Below, one piece after another: positions 40,030 through 48,494 of a stretch of 64,000 nt of DNA. Below the pieces are notes generated by a model that made no database searches, was not told the origin of the DNA, and saw only the letters and a list, made by a program, of their open reading frames with translations. Position numbers and translations under genes: made by a program. This stretch comes from JAWXCE01 sp033764775 (GTDB lineage Bacteria > Pseudomonadota > Alphaproteobacteria > Rhizobiales > Rhodomicrobiaceae): positions 47,583-111,582 of the forward strand of contig JANRIQ010000004.1 of NCBI GenBank assembly GCA_033764775.1. Direction: 5' to 3'. Position 1 is the first letter of the stretch, and each line of letters starts with the position of its first letter.

Positions 40030-40955
40030 GCGGCCCCGGCGCGCAGCCCATCCTCGTGGTGGGGGCGCAGGGGCAGATCGCGCGCGCGCTCGCACGGCTG
40101 GGCGTCATCGCCGGGCGCCGGGTGATCGCGCTTGGACGGCCAGAACTGGACCTGACCGACGCGGACAGCATCGCGCGCGCCCTCGACCGCCACGCGCCCG
40201 CCGCCGTGGTCAACGCGGCCGCCTACACGGCCGTGGATAAGGCGGAGACGGACGAAGCCGCTGCGTTCAGGTTGAACGCGGACGGGCCAGGACGGCTCGC
40301 CGCGCTCTGCGCGCAAAGGCGGGCGCCCCTTGTCCATTTCTCCACGGATTACGTTTTCGACGGCTCGGCCTGCACGCCCTACTCTCCCAACGCGCCGCTT
40401 GCGCCGCTCGGCGTCTACGGCCGTTCCAAGGCCGAGGGCGAAGCGCAAGTCGCGGCGGCGCAACCCGAGCACCTCATCCTGCGCACCGCGTGGGTCTACA
40501 GCGAGGACGGCCACAACTTCCTGAAAACCATGCTCCGCCTTGGGGCGGAACGGTCGGAGCTGCGCATCGTCGCCGATCAGACCGGCAGTCCGAGCTATGC
40601 GAAGGACGTGGCGGATGCGGCCGCCGCCATGCTCGCCGCCGCGCTGGAGCGCCGGGACGCCGGGCGCGCGGCAGGCTGGGGCGTGCATCACGTGACGAAT
40701 GCGGGCGAGACGACATGGTTCGGCTTCGCGACGGAAATATTCGCGCTCTCCCGCCGCGTCGGCGGCCCCGCGCCCAAACTCACGCCCATCGCCACCGCCG
40801 ACTATCCCACGCCCGCCCGTCGCCCTGCTTACTCCGTTCTCGACGGCGCCAGCGCCGCCGCCGCATTCGTCGTCGCCATGCGGGACTGGCGCGAGGCGCT
40901 GGCGGACTGCTTCGCACGCCTCAACGCATTCCAAACCCTGGAGACCACACCGTGA
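40026..40955 (+). CDS. rfbD: dTDP-4-dehydrorhamnose reductase
   Basis: A 309-aa protein; the GTG at 40026 overlaps the rfbB stop (GTGA). It reduces dTDP-4-keto-L-rhamnose to dTDP-L-rhamnose with NAD(P)H. VVGAQGQIARAL is the cofactor loop, FSTDYVFDG and PLGVYGRSKAEGE carry the Y-x-x-x-K pair, and RTAWVYSEDGHNFLKTML is characteristic. The order B-D-A without rfbC is unusual but not unknown; the 3,5-epimerase that makes this enzyme's substrate is not in the window. Confidence 0.95.
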   Translation: MSGPGAQPILVVGAQGQIARALARLGVIAGRRVIALGRPELDLTDADSIARALDRHAPAAVVNAAAYTAVDKAETDEAAAFRLNADGPGRLAALCAQRRAPLVHFSTDYVFDGSACTPYSPNAPLAPLGVYGRSKAEGEAQVAAAQPEHLILRTAWVYSEDGHNFLKTMLRLGAERSELRIVADQTGSPSYAKDVADAAAAMLAAALERRDAGRAAGWGVHHVTNAGETTWFGFATEIFALSRRVGGPAPKLTPIATADYPTPARRPAYSVLDGASAAAAFVVAMRDWREALADCFARLNAFQTLETTP

Positions 40956-41830
40956 AAGGCATCATCCTCGCCGGCGGCTCCGGCACACGGCTCTTCCCGA
41001 TGACCATCGCGGTCTCGAAGCAGATTTTGCCCGTGTACGACAAGCCGATGATCTATTATCCGCTGTCGGTGTTGATGCTCGGCGGCGTCCGCGACATCCT
41101 GGTCATCTCCACGCCGCGCGACCTGCCCGGCTTCCAACACCTGCTGGGGGACGGATCCCAATGGGGCGTGTCCCTCTCCTATGCGGAGCAGCCGCGCCCC
41201 GAGGGCCTCGCCCAGGCTTTCATCATCGGCGAGGACTTCATCGGCCGCGACCCTGTCGCCATGATCCTCGGCGACAACATTTTCTTCGGGCACGGGTTGA
41301 CGGAGCTGGTGTCGGGCGCGTTCACGCCGCGCCCCGGCGCAACCGTATTCGCCTATCAGGTCAACGATCCGCAGCGATATGGGGTGGTGGCGTTCGACGC
41401 CGAGGACAAGGCGTGCTCCATCGAGGAGAAACCCGCCCATCCTAAATCGAACTGGGCGGTGGTCGGCCTTTACGCCTATGACAACGATGTGGTCGCCATC
41501 TCCAAGGCGCTGAAGCCGTCCGCGCGCGGCGAGTTGGAGATCACCAGCGTCAACGCGCATTATCTGGAAGCCGGCACGCTCGCCGTCTCGCGCATGGGCC
41601 GAGGCTTCGCGTGGTTCGACGCCGGCACGCCGGAAAGCCTCCTCGACGCCTCCAATTACGTCGCGACGATCGAAAAGCGCCAAGGTCTGAAGATCGCGAG
41701 CCCGGAAGAAATCGCATTCAACAACGGCTTCATCGACGCAGAGGGTCTCATGCGGGTGATCGAGGAGCGGTATCCGCGCAACGATTACGGGCGATACCTA
41801 CGCTCCCTTATCGAGGCCGTGAAGCGCTAA
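40952..41830 (+). CDS. rfbA: Glucose-1-phosphate thymidylyltransferase
   Basis: A 292-aa nucleotidyltransferase from GTG 40952, overlapping the rfbD stop by four bases. KGIILAGGSGTRLFPMTIAVSKQILPVYDKPMIYYPLS-type sequence is the RmlA N-terminus (GGSGTRLFP, residues 8-16, binds dTTP). ILGDNIFFGHGL carries the metal-binding Asp, and the later EEKPAHPKSNWAVVGLYAYD is invariant in the family. It makes dTDP-glucose for RfbB, so this gene set supplies deoxysugars, probably for the glycan made by the neighbouring transferases. Confidence 0.97.
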   Translation: MKGIILAGGSGTRLFPMTIAVSKQILPVYDKPMIYYPLSVLMLGGVRDILVISTPRDLPGFQHLLGDGSQWGVSLSYAEQPRPEGLAQAFIIGEDFIGRDPVAMILGDNIFFGHGLTELVSGAFTPRPGATVFAYQVNDPQRYGVVAFDAEDKACSIEEKPAHPKSNWAVVGLYAYDNDVVAISKALKPSARGELEITSVNAHYLEAGTLAVSRMGRGFAWFDAGTPESLLDASNYVATIEKRQGLKIASPEEIAFNNGFIDAEGLMRVIEERYPRNDYGRYLRSLIEAVKR

Positions 41831-41835
41831 CGGAC

Positions 41836-42543
41836 CTAGCGCCGGGCCTTGGGCGCGGTCAGCAGCGTAGCGACGCCGACGCGATGGTCGACGTCCGCCA
41901 GCGCCTCGTCGAGCAGGGCCGCCACTCCGCCGGGGTCAGCCTGTTTCAGCCCTTTATGCAAGCCGGTCAGCGGACGCGCAGAGGTGATCGCCACCACATG
42001 CTCCGCGCCGAACGGCGGGTCGCGAACGACCAATTGCAACGCATAGGGCGCGCCGACGGGCCATTCCGCGGGGTCGCCCTGCGCCGGATAGAGAAACTGC
42101 ACGTCGCCGCCAGGGGCCAGGTTGAACACTGTCATGTACGGGTGTGGGGACGGCGCGGACTGTATGGTCACGGTCTTGCCTTGGCGGTGGACAACGGCGC
42201 CCTCCGCGACGCCGATCTCGAACGGGCGCGCGGCCGCCCGCGTCTTGATGGCGCTCACCGCAGCCCATTTGCGCACGACGCCCTGCAGGGCGGCCGCCTC
42301 AACGCCGTAGGCCCACGGATCGCCTTCGGGGGTCACCACGGACTTGTCCGTCCCGCTCCAGATCAGATCGGCGGCGGATTTGTCGGAAACGATGGTCGCG
42401 CCAAGAATGGTTTCCCGCGCGAAGGCGGCGTCCCCCGGCGCAGCCCCATCCAGGAACACCCGCACCGGGGCCGCAAGCGCGCTGGACGCGCACACGAGCG
42501 TGAGCGCCGCCAGAATGGCCGCCGCGCACCGCTTCGCTCTCAT
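41836..42543 (-). CDS. Secreted DUF4384-like protein
   Basis: A 235-aa protein with signal peptide MRAKRCAAAILAALTLVCASSALAAP (start moved to 42543 for this reason). The middle has a lone DUF4384-like beta domain: YMTVFNLAPGGDVQFLYPAQGD and later DPPFGAEHVVAITSARPL, normally found at the C-terminus of caspase-like or FecR-type envelope proteins. Here it stands without a partner domain. The final helix LLDEALADVDHRVGVATLLT is also typical. Function unknown. It lies 5 bases from the convergent rfbA stop. Confidence 0.68.
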   Translation of the reverse strand: MRAKRCAAAILAALTLVCASSALAAPVRVFLDGAAPGDAAFARETILGATIVSDKSAADLIWSGTDKSVVTPEGDPWAYGVEAAALQGVVRKWAAVSAIKTRAAARPFEIGVAEGAVVHRQGKTVTIQSAPSPHPYMTVFNLAPGGDVQFLYPAQGDPAEWPVGAPYALQLVVRDPPFGAEHVVAITSARPLTGLHKGLKQADPGGVAALLDEALADVDHRVGVATLLTAPKARR

Positions 42544-42576
42544 ATCCAACGCGCCCATGCCCCAAGCTAGCGCGTC

Positions 42577-43665
42577 TTATCGTTTCCCGCCAGCTTTCGG
42601 GGCGCTCTCCCCGAGATACGCCTCGCTCGCGTAGTATTTCTGCAATCCGCGGCGCACCAGCACGCCGATGACCGCCGCCGCCGGCACCGCGATGAGCAGG
42701 CCTGCGAAGCCGAACGCATAGCCGAAGGCGAGCAGCGCGAAAATCAGCCAGACCGGGTGCAGCCGCACATTGTCGCCCACGATCTTGGGGGTGAGGACGT
42801 TGCCCTCGATCGCCTGTCCGACCAGAAACACGCCGAGAACGGCGGCGATCGGCCCCCAATCGGGCCAGAATTGCGCGGCGGCGACGGCCCCGGAGACCAC
42901 GAAGCCCACGAACGCGCCCACATAGGGAATGAAGCTGAGAAGCCCTGCGGCGAGCCCGATGACGAGGCCGTAATTGAGGCCAATCACGCCCATGCCCGCC
43001 ATGAAAAACGCGGAGAGCAAGAGCATCACGGTCAACTGCCCGCGAAGATAGGCCGACAGCGTGCGGTCGATTTCCCCAGCGATGCTCCGTGTCTCCACCG
43101 CATCCTGCCGGGGCAGCGAGCGGTCGATGGCGGTCAGCAGACGACGCCAATCTTTGAGGAGAAAGAACGCCACGACCGGCGTGATAAACAGCAGCGCCAG
43201 TGAGTTGACGACCGCGAGGCCGCCGGCGAGCACGCTCTGCAGCTGATTGACGACGAAGCCCGCGACCTCGCCCGAAATGGGCGCCGATCCGCCAGACGCT
43301 GCGCCGTCCGCCCTTGCTTCAGGGCGCGGCAGCCATTCGGGCCAGCGCTCGGCCGCAAACGCGCGCAGACGCTCGATGATGGCTGGAGCGTTCTCGATGA
43401 GAGCGGTGAACTGGTCGAAGAGAACCGGCGCCAGCAGCCATGCGGCGACGATAACCACAAGGCCGAGCAAGGCGACGAACACCAGCGACCAGAACCCGCG
43501 CGCGCGCCCGCTCGGGCTGAGCCGGGTCACAAGCGGATCGAGCAGATAGGCGATCACGCCGCCGAGCAGGAACGGGGTGAGGATGGGTCCGAACAGGGCG
43601 ACCAGCAGAAACAGGAGGATTGCAGCGCCAAGCCAGAAGAGAGTGTGAGGAGTGAACGGAATGGT
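42577..43665 (-). CDS. AI-2E family transporter (PerM-like)
   Basis: A 362-aa membrane protein from MTIPFTPHTLFWLG. About eight hydrophobic segments are visible with the family's features: PFLLGGVIAYLLDPLV near the N-terminus, FITPVVAFFLLKDW, a cytoplasmic stretch RTLSAYLRGQL, and the C-terminal GNVLTPKIVGDNVRLHPVWLIFALLAFG. Members include TqsA and sodium/proton antiporters; the substrate cannot be inferred. It is upstream of the DUF4384 gene with 33 bases between, and both may share a transcript. Confidence 0.9.
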   Translation of the reverse strand, partial: TIPFTPHTLFWLGAAILLFLLVALFGPILTPFLLGGVIAYLLDPLVTRLSPSGRARGFWSLVFVALLGLVVIVAAWLLAPVLFDQFTALIENAPAIIERLRAFAAERWPEWLPRPEARADGAASGGSAPISGEVAGFVVNQLQSVLAGGLAVVNSLALLFITPVVAFFLLKDWRRLLTAIDRSLPRQDAVETRSIAGEIDRTLSAYLRGQLTVMLLLSAFFMAGMGVIGLNYGLVIGLAAGLLSFIPYVGAFVGFVVSGAVAAAQFWPDWGPIAAVLGVFLVGQAIEGNVLTPKIVGDNVRLHPVWLIFALLAFGYAFGFAGLLIAVPAAAVIGVLVRRGLQKYYASEAYLGESAPKAGGKR

Positions 43666-43757
43666 CATAACGGGCCTAAACAAATCTGATGCAGAACAAA
43701 CAGATAAGTTTAAGCGGCGCGCTTTAGTTCCAGCGGGCGCGGGGCCTGGCCTCCGCG

Positions 43758-43991
43758 TTAACGCCGTATGTCCTCCAGGCGCGACAGGCGCTCGTCGATT
43801 TTCTTTACTTGCGAAAGGAGCGAACCTACCTCCGTGTTTGCGGTCGCGGCGTAGCCCACGGCCGACATGACAGCGGTCTGGGTGCGTTGCAGGTCGTCAC
43901 GGAGTTCTTCCAATATTTCGCTGTGCTCGTCCAGCTTGGCGCGGATTTCGCGCAGCAGCTTCAATACGAGGTTGTCCGGTTCGTCGCTCAT
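43758..43991 (-). CDS. Small coiled-coil protein
   Basis: A 77-aa acidic protein with an almost uninterrupted coiled coil: LLREIRAKLDEHSEILEELRDDLQRTQ, a short AT-rich-residue break (VGYAATANTEVG), then LLSQVKKIDERLSRLEDI. No membrane segment. Similar small helical proteins of unknown role are common in alphaproteobacteria, and a comparable one is encoded at 62.5 kb. It is directly downstream of nuoF (32 bases), where nuoG would usually be. Confidence 0.68.
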   Translation of the reverse strand: MSDEPDNLVLKLLREIRAKLDEHSEILEELRDDLQRTQTAVMSAVGYAATANTEVGSLLSQVKKIDERLSRLEDIRR

Positions 43992-44023
43992 AGCGTCATT
44001 TTACCACTCTCAATAGGTAAGAG

Positions 44024-45301
44024 CTACTCCGCCGCCGCGCGGCGCTCGCCATGCTCGATGCGCTCTTCGATGACGTGCCGGTAGTGGCGGATGAGGCCCT
44101 GGATTGGCCAGGCCGCCGCGTCGCCGAGCGCGCAAATGGTGTGGCCCTCCACCTGCTTCGTCACGTCGAGCAACTGGTTGATCTCGCGAGGTTCGGCGCG
44201 CCCTTCCGCCATGCGGGTGAGCATGCGCCACATCCAGCCGGTGCCCTCGCGGCAGGGCGTGCACTGGCCGCAGCTTTCGTGTTTATAGAAATATGAGATG
44301 CGGGCGATGGCGCGGATGATGTCGGTGGACTTGTCCATGACGATCACGCCCGCAGTGCCGAGGCCGGACTGCACGTCGCGCAAGCGGTCGAAGTCCATGA
44401 GCAAGTCGCCGCACTGATGCGCGGGCACCAGCGGCACCGACGAGCCGCCGGGGATCACGCAAAGCAGATTGTCCCAGCCGCCGCGCACGCCGCCAGCGTG
44501 GCGCTCGATCAACTCGCGCAAGGGGATGCCCATTTCCTCCTCTACGTTGCACGGCTCGTTCACATGGCCGGAGATGCAGAACAGCTTCGTTCCCGTGTTG
44601 TTCGGCCGGCCGAGCTTGGCGAACCAGCCGGCGCCGCGCCGCAGGATATCTGGCACGACGGCGACGCTTTCCACGTTGTTCACCGTCGTCGGCGCGCCCC
44701 ACAGGCCCGCATTTGCGGGGAACGGCGGCTTCAGGCGCGGCTGGCCTTTCTTGCCTTCGAGGCTTTCGAGCAGCGCCGTCTCCTCGCCGCAGATATAGGC
44801 GCCGGCGCCGTGATGCAGGTAAACGTCGAAGTCCCAGCCATGAATGTTGTTCTTGCCGATGAGCCGCGCCGCGTAAGCCTCGTCCACCGCCGCCTGCAGC
44901 CGCTCCCGCTCCAGGATGTATTCGCCGCGCAGATAGATGTAGCAGGTGTGCGCGCGCATGGCGAAACCGGCGTAGAGGCAGCCTTCAAGCAGCGGATGCG
45001 GGTCGTGCCGCATGATCTCGCGGTCTTTGCACGTGCCTGGCTCGGACTCGTCGGCGTTGATGACGAGATAGCTCGGGCGCGGATCGTTTTTTGGCATGAA
45101 CGACCATTTCAGCCCCGTGGGGAAGCCCGCGCCGCCGCGACCGCGCAGGCCGCTCGCTTTCACCTCCTCGATGATCCAATCGTGGCCTTTGCTGAGGAAG
45201 TGCTTTGCGCCGTCCCATGCGCCGCGCGAGCGCGCGCCCGCGAGGCGCCAGTCGAGCTGGCCGTAGAGGTTTGTGAAGATGCGGTCGCGGTCATGCAGCA
45301 T
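44024..45301 (-). CDS. nuoF: NADH-quinone oxidoreductase subunit F
   Basis: A 425-aa protein, the normal NuoF length. It holds the NADH and FMN sites and cluster N3 of respiratory complex I. RIFTNLYGQLDWRLAGARSRGAWDG is the alphaproteobacterial N-terminus; GLRGRGGAGFPTGLKWSFMP is the FMN/NADH loop; Cys344, Cys347, Cys350 (CGQCTPC) and Cys390 (HTICALGD) ligate the 4Fe-4S cluster. It starts six bases after a TSUP permease gene that separates it from nuoE, and no nuoG follows. All key residues are present, so it should be functional. Confidence 0.96.
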   Translation of the reverse strand: MLHDRDRIFTNLYGQLDWRLAGARSRGAWDGAKHFLSKGHDWIIEEVKASGLRGRGGAGFPTGLKWSFMPKNDPRPSYLVINADESEPGTCKDREIMRHDPHPLLEGCLYAGFAMRAHTCYIYLRGEYILERERLQAAVDEAYAARLIGKNNIHGWDFDVYLHHGAGAYICGEETALLESLEGKKGQPRLKPPFPANAGLWGAPTTVNNVESVAVVPDILRRGAGWFAKLGRPNNTGTKLFCISGHVNEPCNVEEEMGIPLRELIERHAGGVRGGWDNLLCVIPGGSSVPLVPAHQCGDLLMDFDRLRDVQSGLGTAGVIVMDKSTDIIRAIARISYFYKHESCGQCTPCREGTGWMWRMLTRMAEGRAEPREINQLLDVTKQVEGHTICALGDAAAWPIQGLIRHYRHVIEERIEHGERRAAAE

Positions 45302-45307
45302 GGGCGC

Positions 45308-46099
45308 TCACCAGAGTTGGGCGGTGAAAGTCCGCAGAGGGTTCGCGGGATCAGATAGCAGTTTCGCCGCCAATATGAAACATATGGTGACGAGCAGCGG
45401 GCGGATCAGCCGGGCGCCGAGCCGCATGGCGAGACGCGAGCCGATCTGCGCGCCGATCAGCGCGCCAAGCCCCATCAACAGCCCGACGCCCCACGCAACC
45501 GTGCCGCCGAGCGCGAAAACGAAGAGGCTGCCCCAGTTGCTGCCCGCGTTCGCCAATTTGGTGTGCGCCGTCGCTTTCATCACTCCGAAGCCGAGGAGCG
45601 ACACAAGCCCGACCATGTAGAACGATCCGGCGCCGGGGCCGAAGACGCCGTCGTAAAACCCGACGAGCGGCGCGATCGTGAAGCCGAACACGAAGGCCGG
45701 CATTTTCGCAGCCGCGTCCGCATCGCTGAGGCCGCGCTTTAACAGAAAATAGACCCCAATGACGATGAGCGCCACAGGCACAGCGGCCTCCAGCACCTCG
45801 CGCGGGAGCAGCTTCGCGCACAAGGCCCCCGCCATGGATCCGATGAGGGCGGACAGCGCCAGCGGCGCGCCGATGCGCCAGTCCACATGCCCGCGCCGCA
45901 CAAAGGCCACGGACGACGAGGTCGAGCCGAACGTCGATTGCAGTTTGTTGGTGCCGAGCGCCTCCACGGGCGACATCCCCGCAAGCAACAGGGCCGGCAG
46001 GGTCAGCAACCCGCCGCCGCCCGCGATCGCGTCGAAACACGCCGCCACAAGGCCGACCGCGAACAGCGCCATCAGCACGTCGATTTCCAGACCGGACAT
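45308..46099 (-). CDS. TSUP family permease lying between nuoE and nuoF
   Basis: A 263-aa membrane protein of the TauE/SafE (TSUP, DUF81) family from ATG 46099, chosen because GGAG lies five bases upstream; a GTG at 46105 is possible. Features: FDAIAGGGGLLTLPALLLAGMSPVEALGTNKLQSTFGS (the paired A-G-G-G and T-N-K motifs) and the second-half FYDGVFGPGAGSFYMVGLV. Homologues move sulfonates, sulfite or other organosulfur anions. Its end is six bases from the nuoF start and its start 62 bases from the nuoE stop, so it is probably cotranscribed with complex I genes, an unusual position. Confidence 0.9.
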   Translation of the reverse strand: MSGLEIDVLMALFAVGLVAACFDAIAGGGGLLTLPALLLAGMSPVEALGTNKLQSTFGSTSSSVAFVRRGHVDWRIGAPLALSALIGSMAGALCAKLLPREVLEAAVPVALIVIGVYFLLKRGLSDADAAAKMPAFVFGFTIAPLVGFYDGVFGPGAGSFYMVGLVSLLGFGVMKATAHTKLANAGSNWGSLFVFALGGTVAWGVGLLMGLGALIGAQIGSRLAMRLGARLIRPLLVTICFILAAKLLSDPANPLRTFTAQLW

Positions 46100-46161
46100 A
46101 TCCACTCCGAGACGCCCTTGCGGCCCCCGGATTGAAGCGCCGCCCGGGACAAGTGCTAGGC

Positions 46162-46899
46162 CTATTGTTTGGAGGTGGCGTCGGCGATGGGCGGCTTCGG
46201 CGCGGGCGCCTCACGCACGTTCTCCGAAGCGCTCGGCTTTTTCGCCTCAGCGTCAGTAAGCGGGTCGCCGTCCGCGTCGTCGTAGCCTCGGGAGGTGTAG
46301 AGCGGAACCTCGCGTAGCGTTTTGGGTCCGCCCGCCGGGGCCGAGAGCTGCCGGTTCGTCTGCGGGCCGGGCTTCACAGGCACGCCCTCGCGCAGCTTCG
46401 CAAGCAGCACAGTGAAGCTGTCGGCGTTCAAATCCTCAAAGTAATCGGTGTTGATCTGCGCCATCGGGGCGTTCACGCAGGCGCCCAGGCACTCGACCTC
46501 CACCCACGACAGCGCGCCGTCGGGGGAGACCGCGCCCTCCTCGCCGATCATGGTGCGGCACACGCGCTTCAGGTCCTCCGCACCGCGCAGCATGCAAGGC
46601 GTCGTTCCGCACAACTGCACATGGGCGCGCCCCACGGGCGACAGATTGAACATGGTGTAGAAAGTGGCGATCTCGTAGACGCGGATGTAAGGCATATCCA
46701 GCATGTCGGCGACATAGCGGATGGCCGGCTCGGGCAGCCAGAACTGATGCTGCTCCTGCGCGCGCCACAAAAGCGGGATGACTGCGGCCGCCTGCCTGCC
46801 TTCCGGATAGTTGGCGATCACGCCTTGCGCCCAAGCGAGGTTTTCGGGCGTGAATGCGAAAGCTTTCGGCTGTACGGGGTCGAGACGGCGAACGGCCAT
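46162..46899 (-). CDS. nuoE: NADH-quinone oxidoreductase subunit E
   Basis: A 245-aa thioredoxin-fold subunit of complex I from ATG 46899. It binds the 2Fe-2S cluster N1a with Cys97, Cys102 (LCGTTPCMLRG) and Cys137, Cys141 (ECLGACVNAP). The N-terminal YPEGRQAAAVIPLLWRAQEQH and YEIATFYTMFNLSPVGR are conserved. The last 75 residues are a charged Pro/Ala-rich tail, common in alphaproteobacteria. NuoD does not precede it: a GT8 gene lies 91 bases upstream. NuoE and NuoF together form the NADH-oxidising tip with NuoG, which is not in the window. Confidence 0.95.
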   Translation of the reverse strand: MAVRRLDPVQPKAFAFTPENLAWAQGVIANYPEGRQAAAVIPLLWRAQEQHQFWLPEPAIRYVADMLDMPYIRVYEIATFYTMFNLSPVGRAHVQLCGTTPCMLRGAEDLKRVCRTMIGEEGAVSPDGALSWVEVECLGACVNAPMAQINTDYFEDLNADSFTVLLAKLREGVPVKPGPQTNRQLSAPAGGPKTLREVPLYTSRGYDDADGDPLTDAEAKKPSASENVREAPAPKPPIADATSKQ

Positions 46900-46990
46900 G
46901 GAGGAATAACGTCCCTGTGGGTGCGGATCCACGAATGCTTTTAACGGGTTTGCCAGACGCGATCCATAGGCGCGAGAAACCTCTGCGGCG

Positions 46991-47995
46991 TCAAGCCGCT
47001 TGCGCCAGCGGTCGTGCGGCAAAGCCACCCGCGCCCTCCACCAACGCCTGCCGGATTTTGCGCGCGCGGGTGAGGCGCCGCCACGGGTAATACCAGGTGA
47101 GGCGGATGCGCGCGCGGGCGCGATGGGCGAGCCCGGCTTGCAGTTGCGCGGGGGACGGCGTCGGGTTTTCCACACCGAGCCCCGCCATGATGCGCTCGGC
47201 CCGGCGATAAGCCCAGTTGAAGCTTTCGTCCCACGGCCAATCGGCGAGATGCCACGGTTTGGGCGCGCCGGTGAAATGATAGATGGCCGGCTCCAGCCCC
47301 TCGGCGCGGGGATCGAGAATGGTCATATGGTCGGATTGGTAATTCCAGCGCAGCGACAACCGGCCACGGCGTGTTCCGGCCACAGCATTGAGCGCGCTTT
47401 GATCCGATGAGCGGCACTTGTCATGGTGATCGCGCAGGAAAGCGAGGCTATCGCCCGCGATGGAGCGCCATCCGGCGCGGTCGGCCAAGAGCACCCCTGA
47501 GTTGAAATAGTCTGGGAAGGCGACACCGAGGGCGTCGATGTAGGCTTTCTCGCGTTTGGGGCCGGGGCCGCGCTCGCCCTCGCACAAACACAAGGTGTCG
47601 GGCGCCGTCAAGATGCCGCGTTCGGGAGGCTCGCAAGCGAGCAAATCGTCAATGGGACGGTTCACGAGAATGTCGCCGTCCAAATACAAGAACCGGTCGA
47701 TGTCGTCCGGCAGCATCGTGTCGACCCAGAAGCGCGACAAGGCCGCAACCGGCAGAAAACGGTCGCGGTGGCGCGCTTTGAATTCCTCGATCTCCGGGAT
47801 GGGCGCGGCCACCAGTTCGATGCGCTCGGACGAGGCGGCGCGCCGCAGCTTATCAAGGCCCTCGTCCGTCGCATCCGTGACGAAGATGAAGATGCGCGCG
47901 GCTTGATCTGAAATATTCGCCCGGGCGGAAACCGCAGTCGCGAAGCTCGGCAGAATAAAATTCGTATCGCAAATTAACACAATGGCGCACGACAT
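46991..47995 (-). CDS. Family 8 glycosyltransferase
   Basis: A 334-aa GT8 enzyme. SCAIVLICDTNFILPSFATAVSA is the family's N-terminus, FLYLDGDILVNRPIDDLL contains the metal-binding D-x-D, YFNSGVLLADRAGW and IYHFTGAPKPWHLADWP (the late H-x-x-G-x-x-K-P-W motif) are diagnostic. The family includes lipopolysaccharide galactosyl- and glucosyltransferases. The C-terminal 60 residues are strongly basic and may hold it to the membrane. It lies 5 kb past the rfb genes, separate from the main glycan cluster. Confidence 0.9.
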   Translation of the reverse strand: MSCAIVLICDTNFILPSFATAVSARANISDQAARIFIFVTDATDEGLDKLRRAASSERIELVAAPIPEIEEFKARHRDRFLPVAALSRFWVDTMLPDDIDRFLYLDGDILVNRPIDDLLACEPPERGILTAPDTLCLCEGERGPGPKREKAYIDALGVAFPDYFNSGVLLADRAGWRSIAGDSLAFLRDHHDKCRSSDQSALNAVAGTRRGRLSLRWNYQSDHMTILDPRAEGLEPAIYHFTGAPKPWHLADWPWDESFNWAYRRAERIMAGLGVENPTPSPAQLQAGLAHRARARIRLTWYYPWRRLTRARKIRQALVEGAGGFAARPLAQAA

Positions 47996-48143
47996 GGACG
48001 CAAATGCTCCTTCCGCTGTAAATCGACTGTCATTTGCATGACCTCGCGCCGCATTGCGTACGCTTCGCAGGTGTTATGCACAACATATGCCTGAAGCAAA
48101 AGGCTGGCTGGGTCACTTTGTCTCAGCGGCGCGGAGCGCTATT

Positions 48144-48485
48144 TCACGGCCGCAGGCTGCGCACGCCGCCCTCCGCCTGGCTCGCGCTCTCGTCGTCCGA
48201 GAGGAACTTCCCGAACACGCGCCGCCACCAGACGCTGCGCTTCTTGCGATACTCGGCGAGGGTGCCCTGATGCGGCCCGCGCACCACGTGGGTGTCGCCG
48301 CTTTGCATGATGAACAGCCTCAAGATGGCCCCTTGCGGCACGCTCAGCGCGGCGTTGTCGTCGAGCTTGGAGCCGACGCGGTGGGCGGGCGCGGTCGACT
48401 CCTCAACCAGCATCGTCGCCGTCGCCGGCCCAGAGAGGATGACAGCTAAAAGGCCGCCCGCGATCCACAGCGCCGCCCTGCGCAT
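48144..48485 (-). CDS. Small exported protein linked to a CHASE2 gene
   Basis: A 113-aa protein with signal peptide MRRAALWIAGGLLAVILSGPATA. The mature part has a short beta-rich segment (SVPQGAILRLFIMQSGDTHVVRGPHQGTLAEYRK) like the start of a FecR- or DUF928-type domain, then a basic tail (RKKRSVWWRRVFGKFL). It follows the CHASE2 gene by nine bases on the same strand, an arrangement that suggests a joint envelope role. I do not know the family. Confidence 0.62.
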   Translation of the reverse strand: MRRAALWIAGGLLAVILSGPATATMLVEESTAPAHRVGSKLDDNAALSVPQGAILRLFIMQSGDTHVVRGPHQGTLAEYRKKRSVWWRRVFGKFLSDDESASQAEGGVRSLRP

Positions 48486-48494
48486 TGCGATCTC

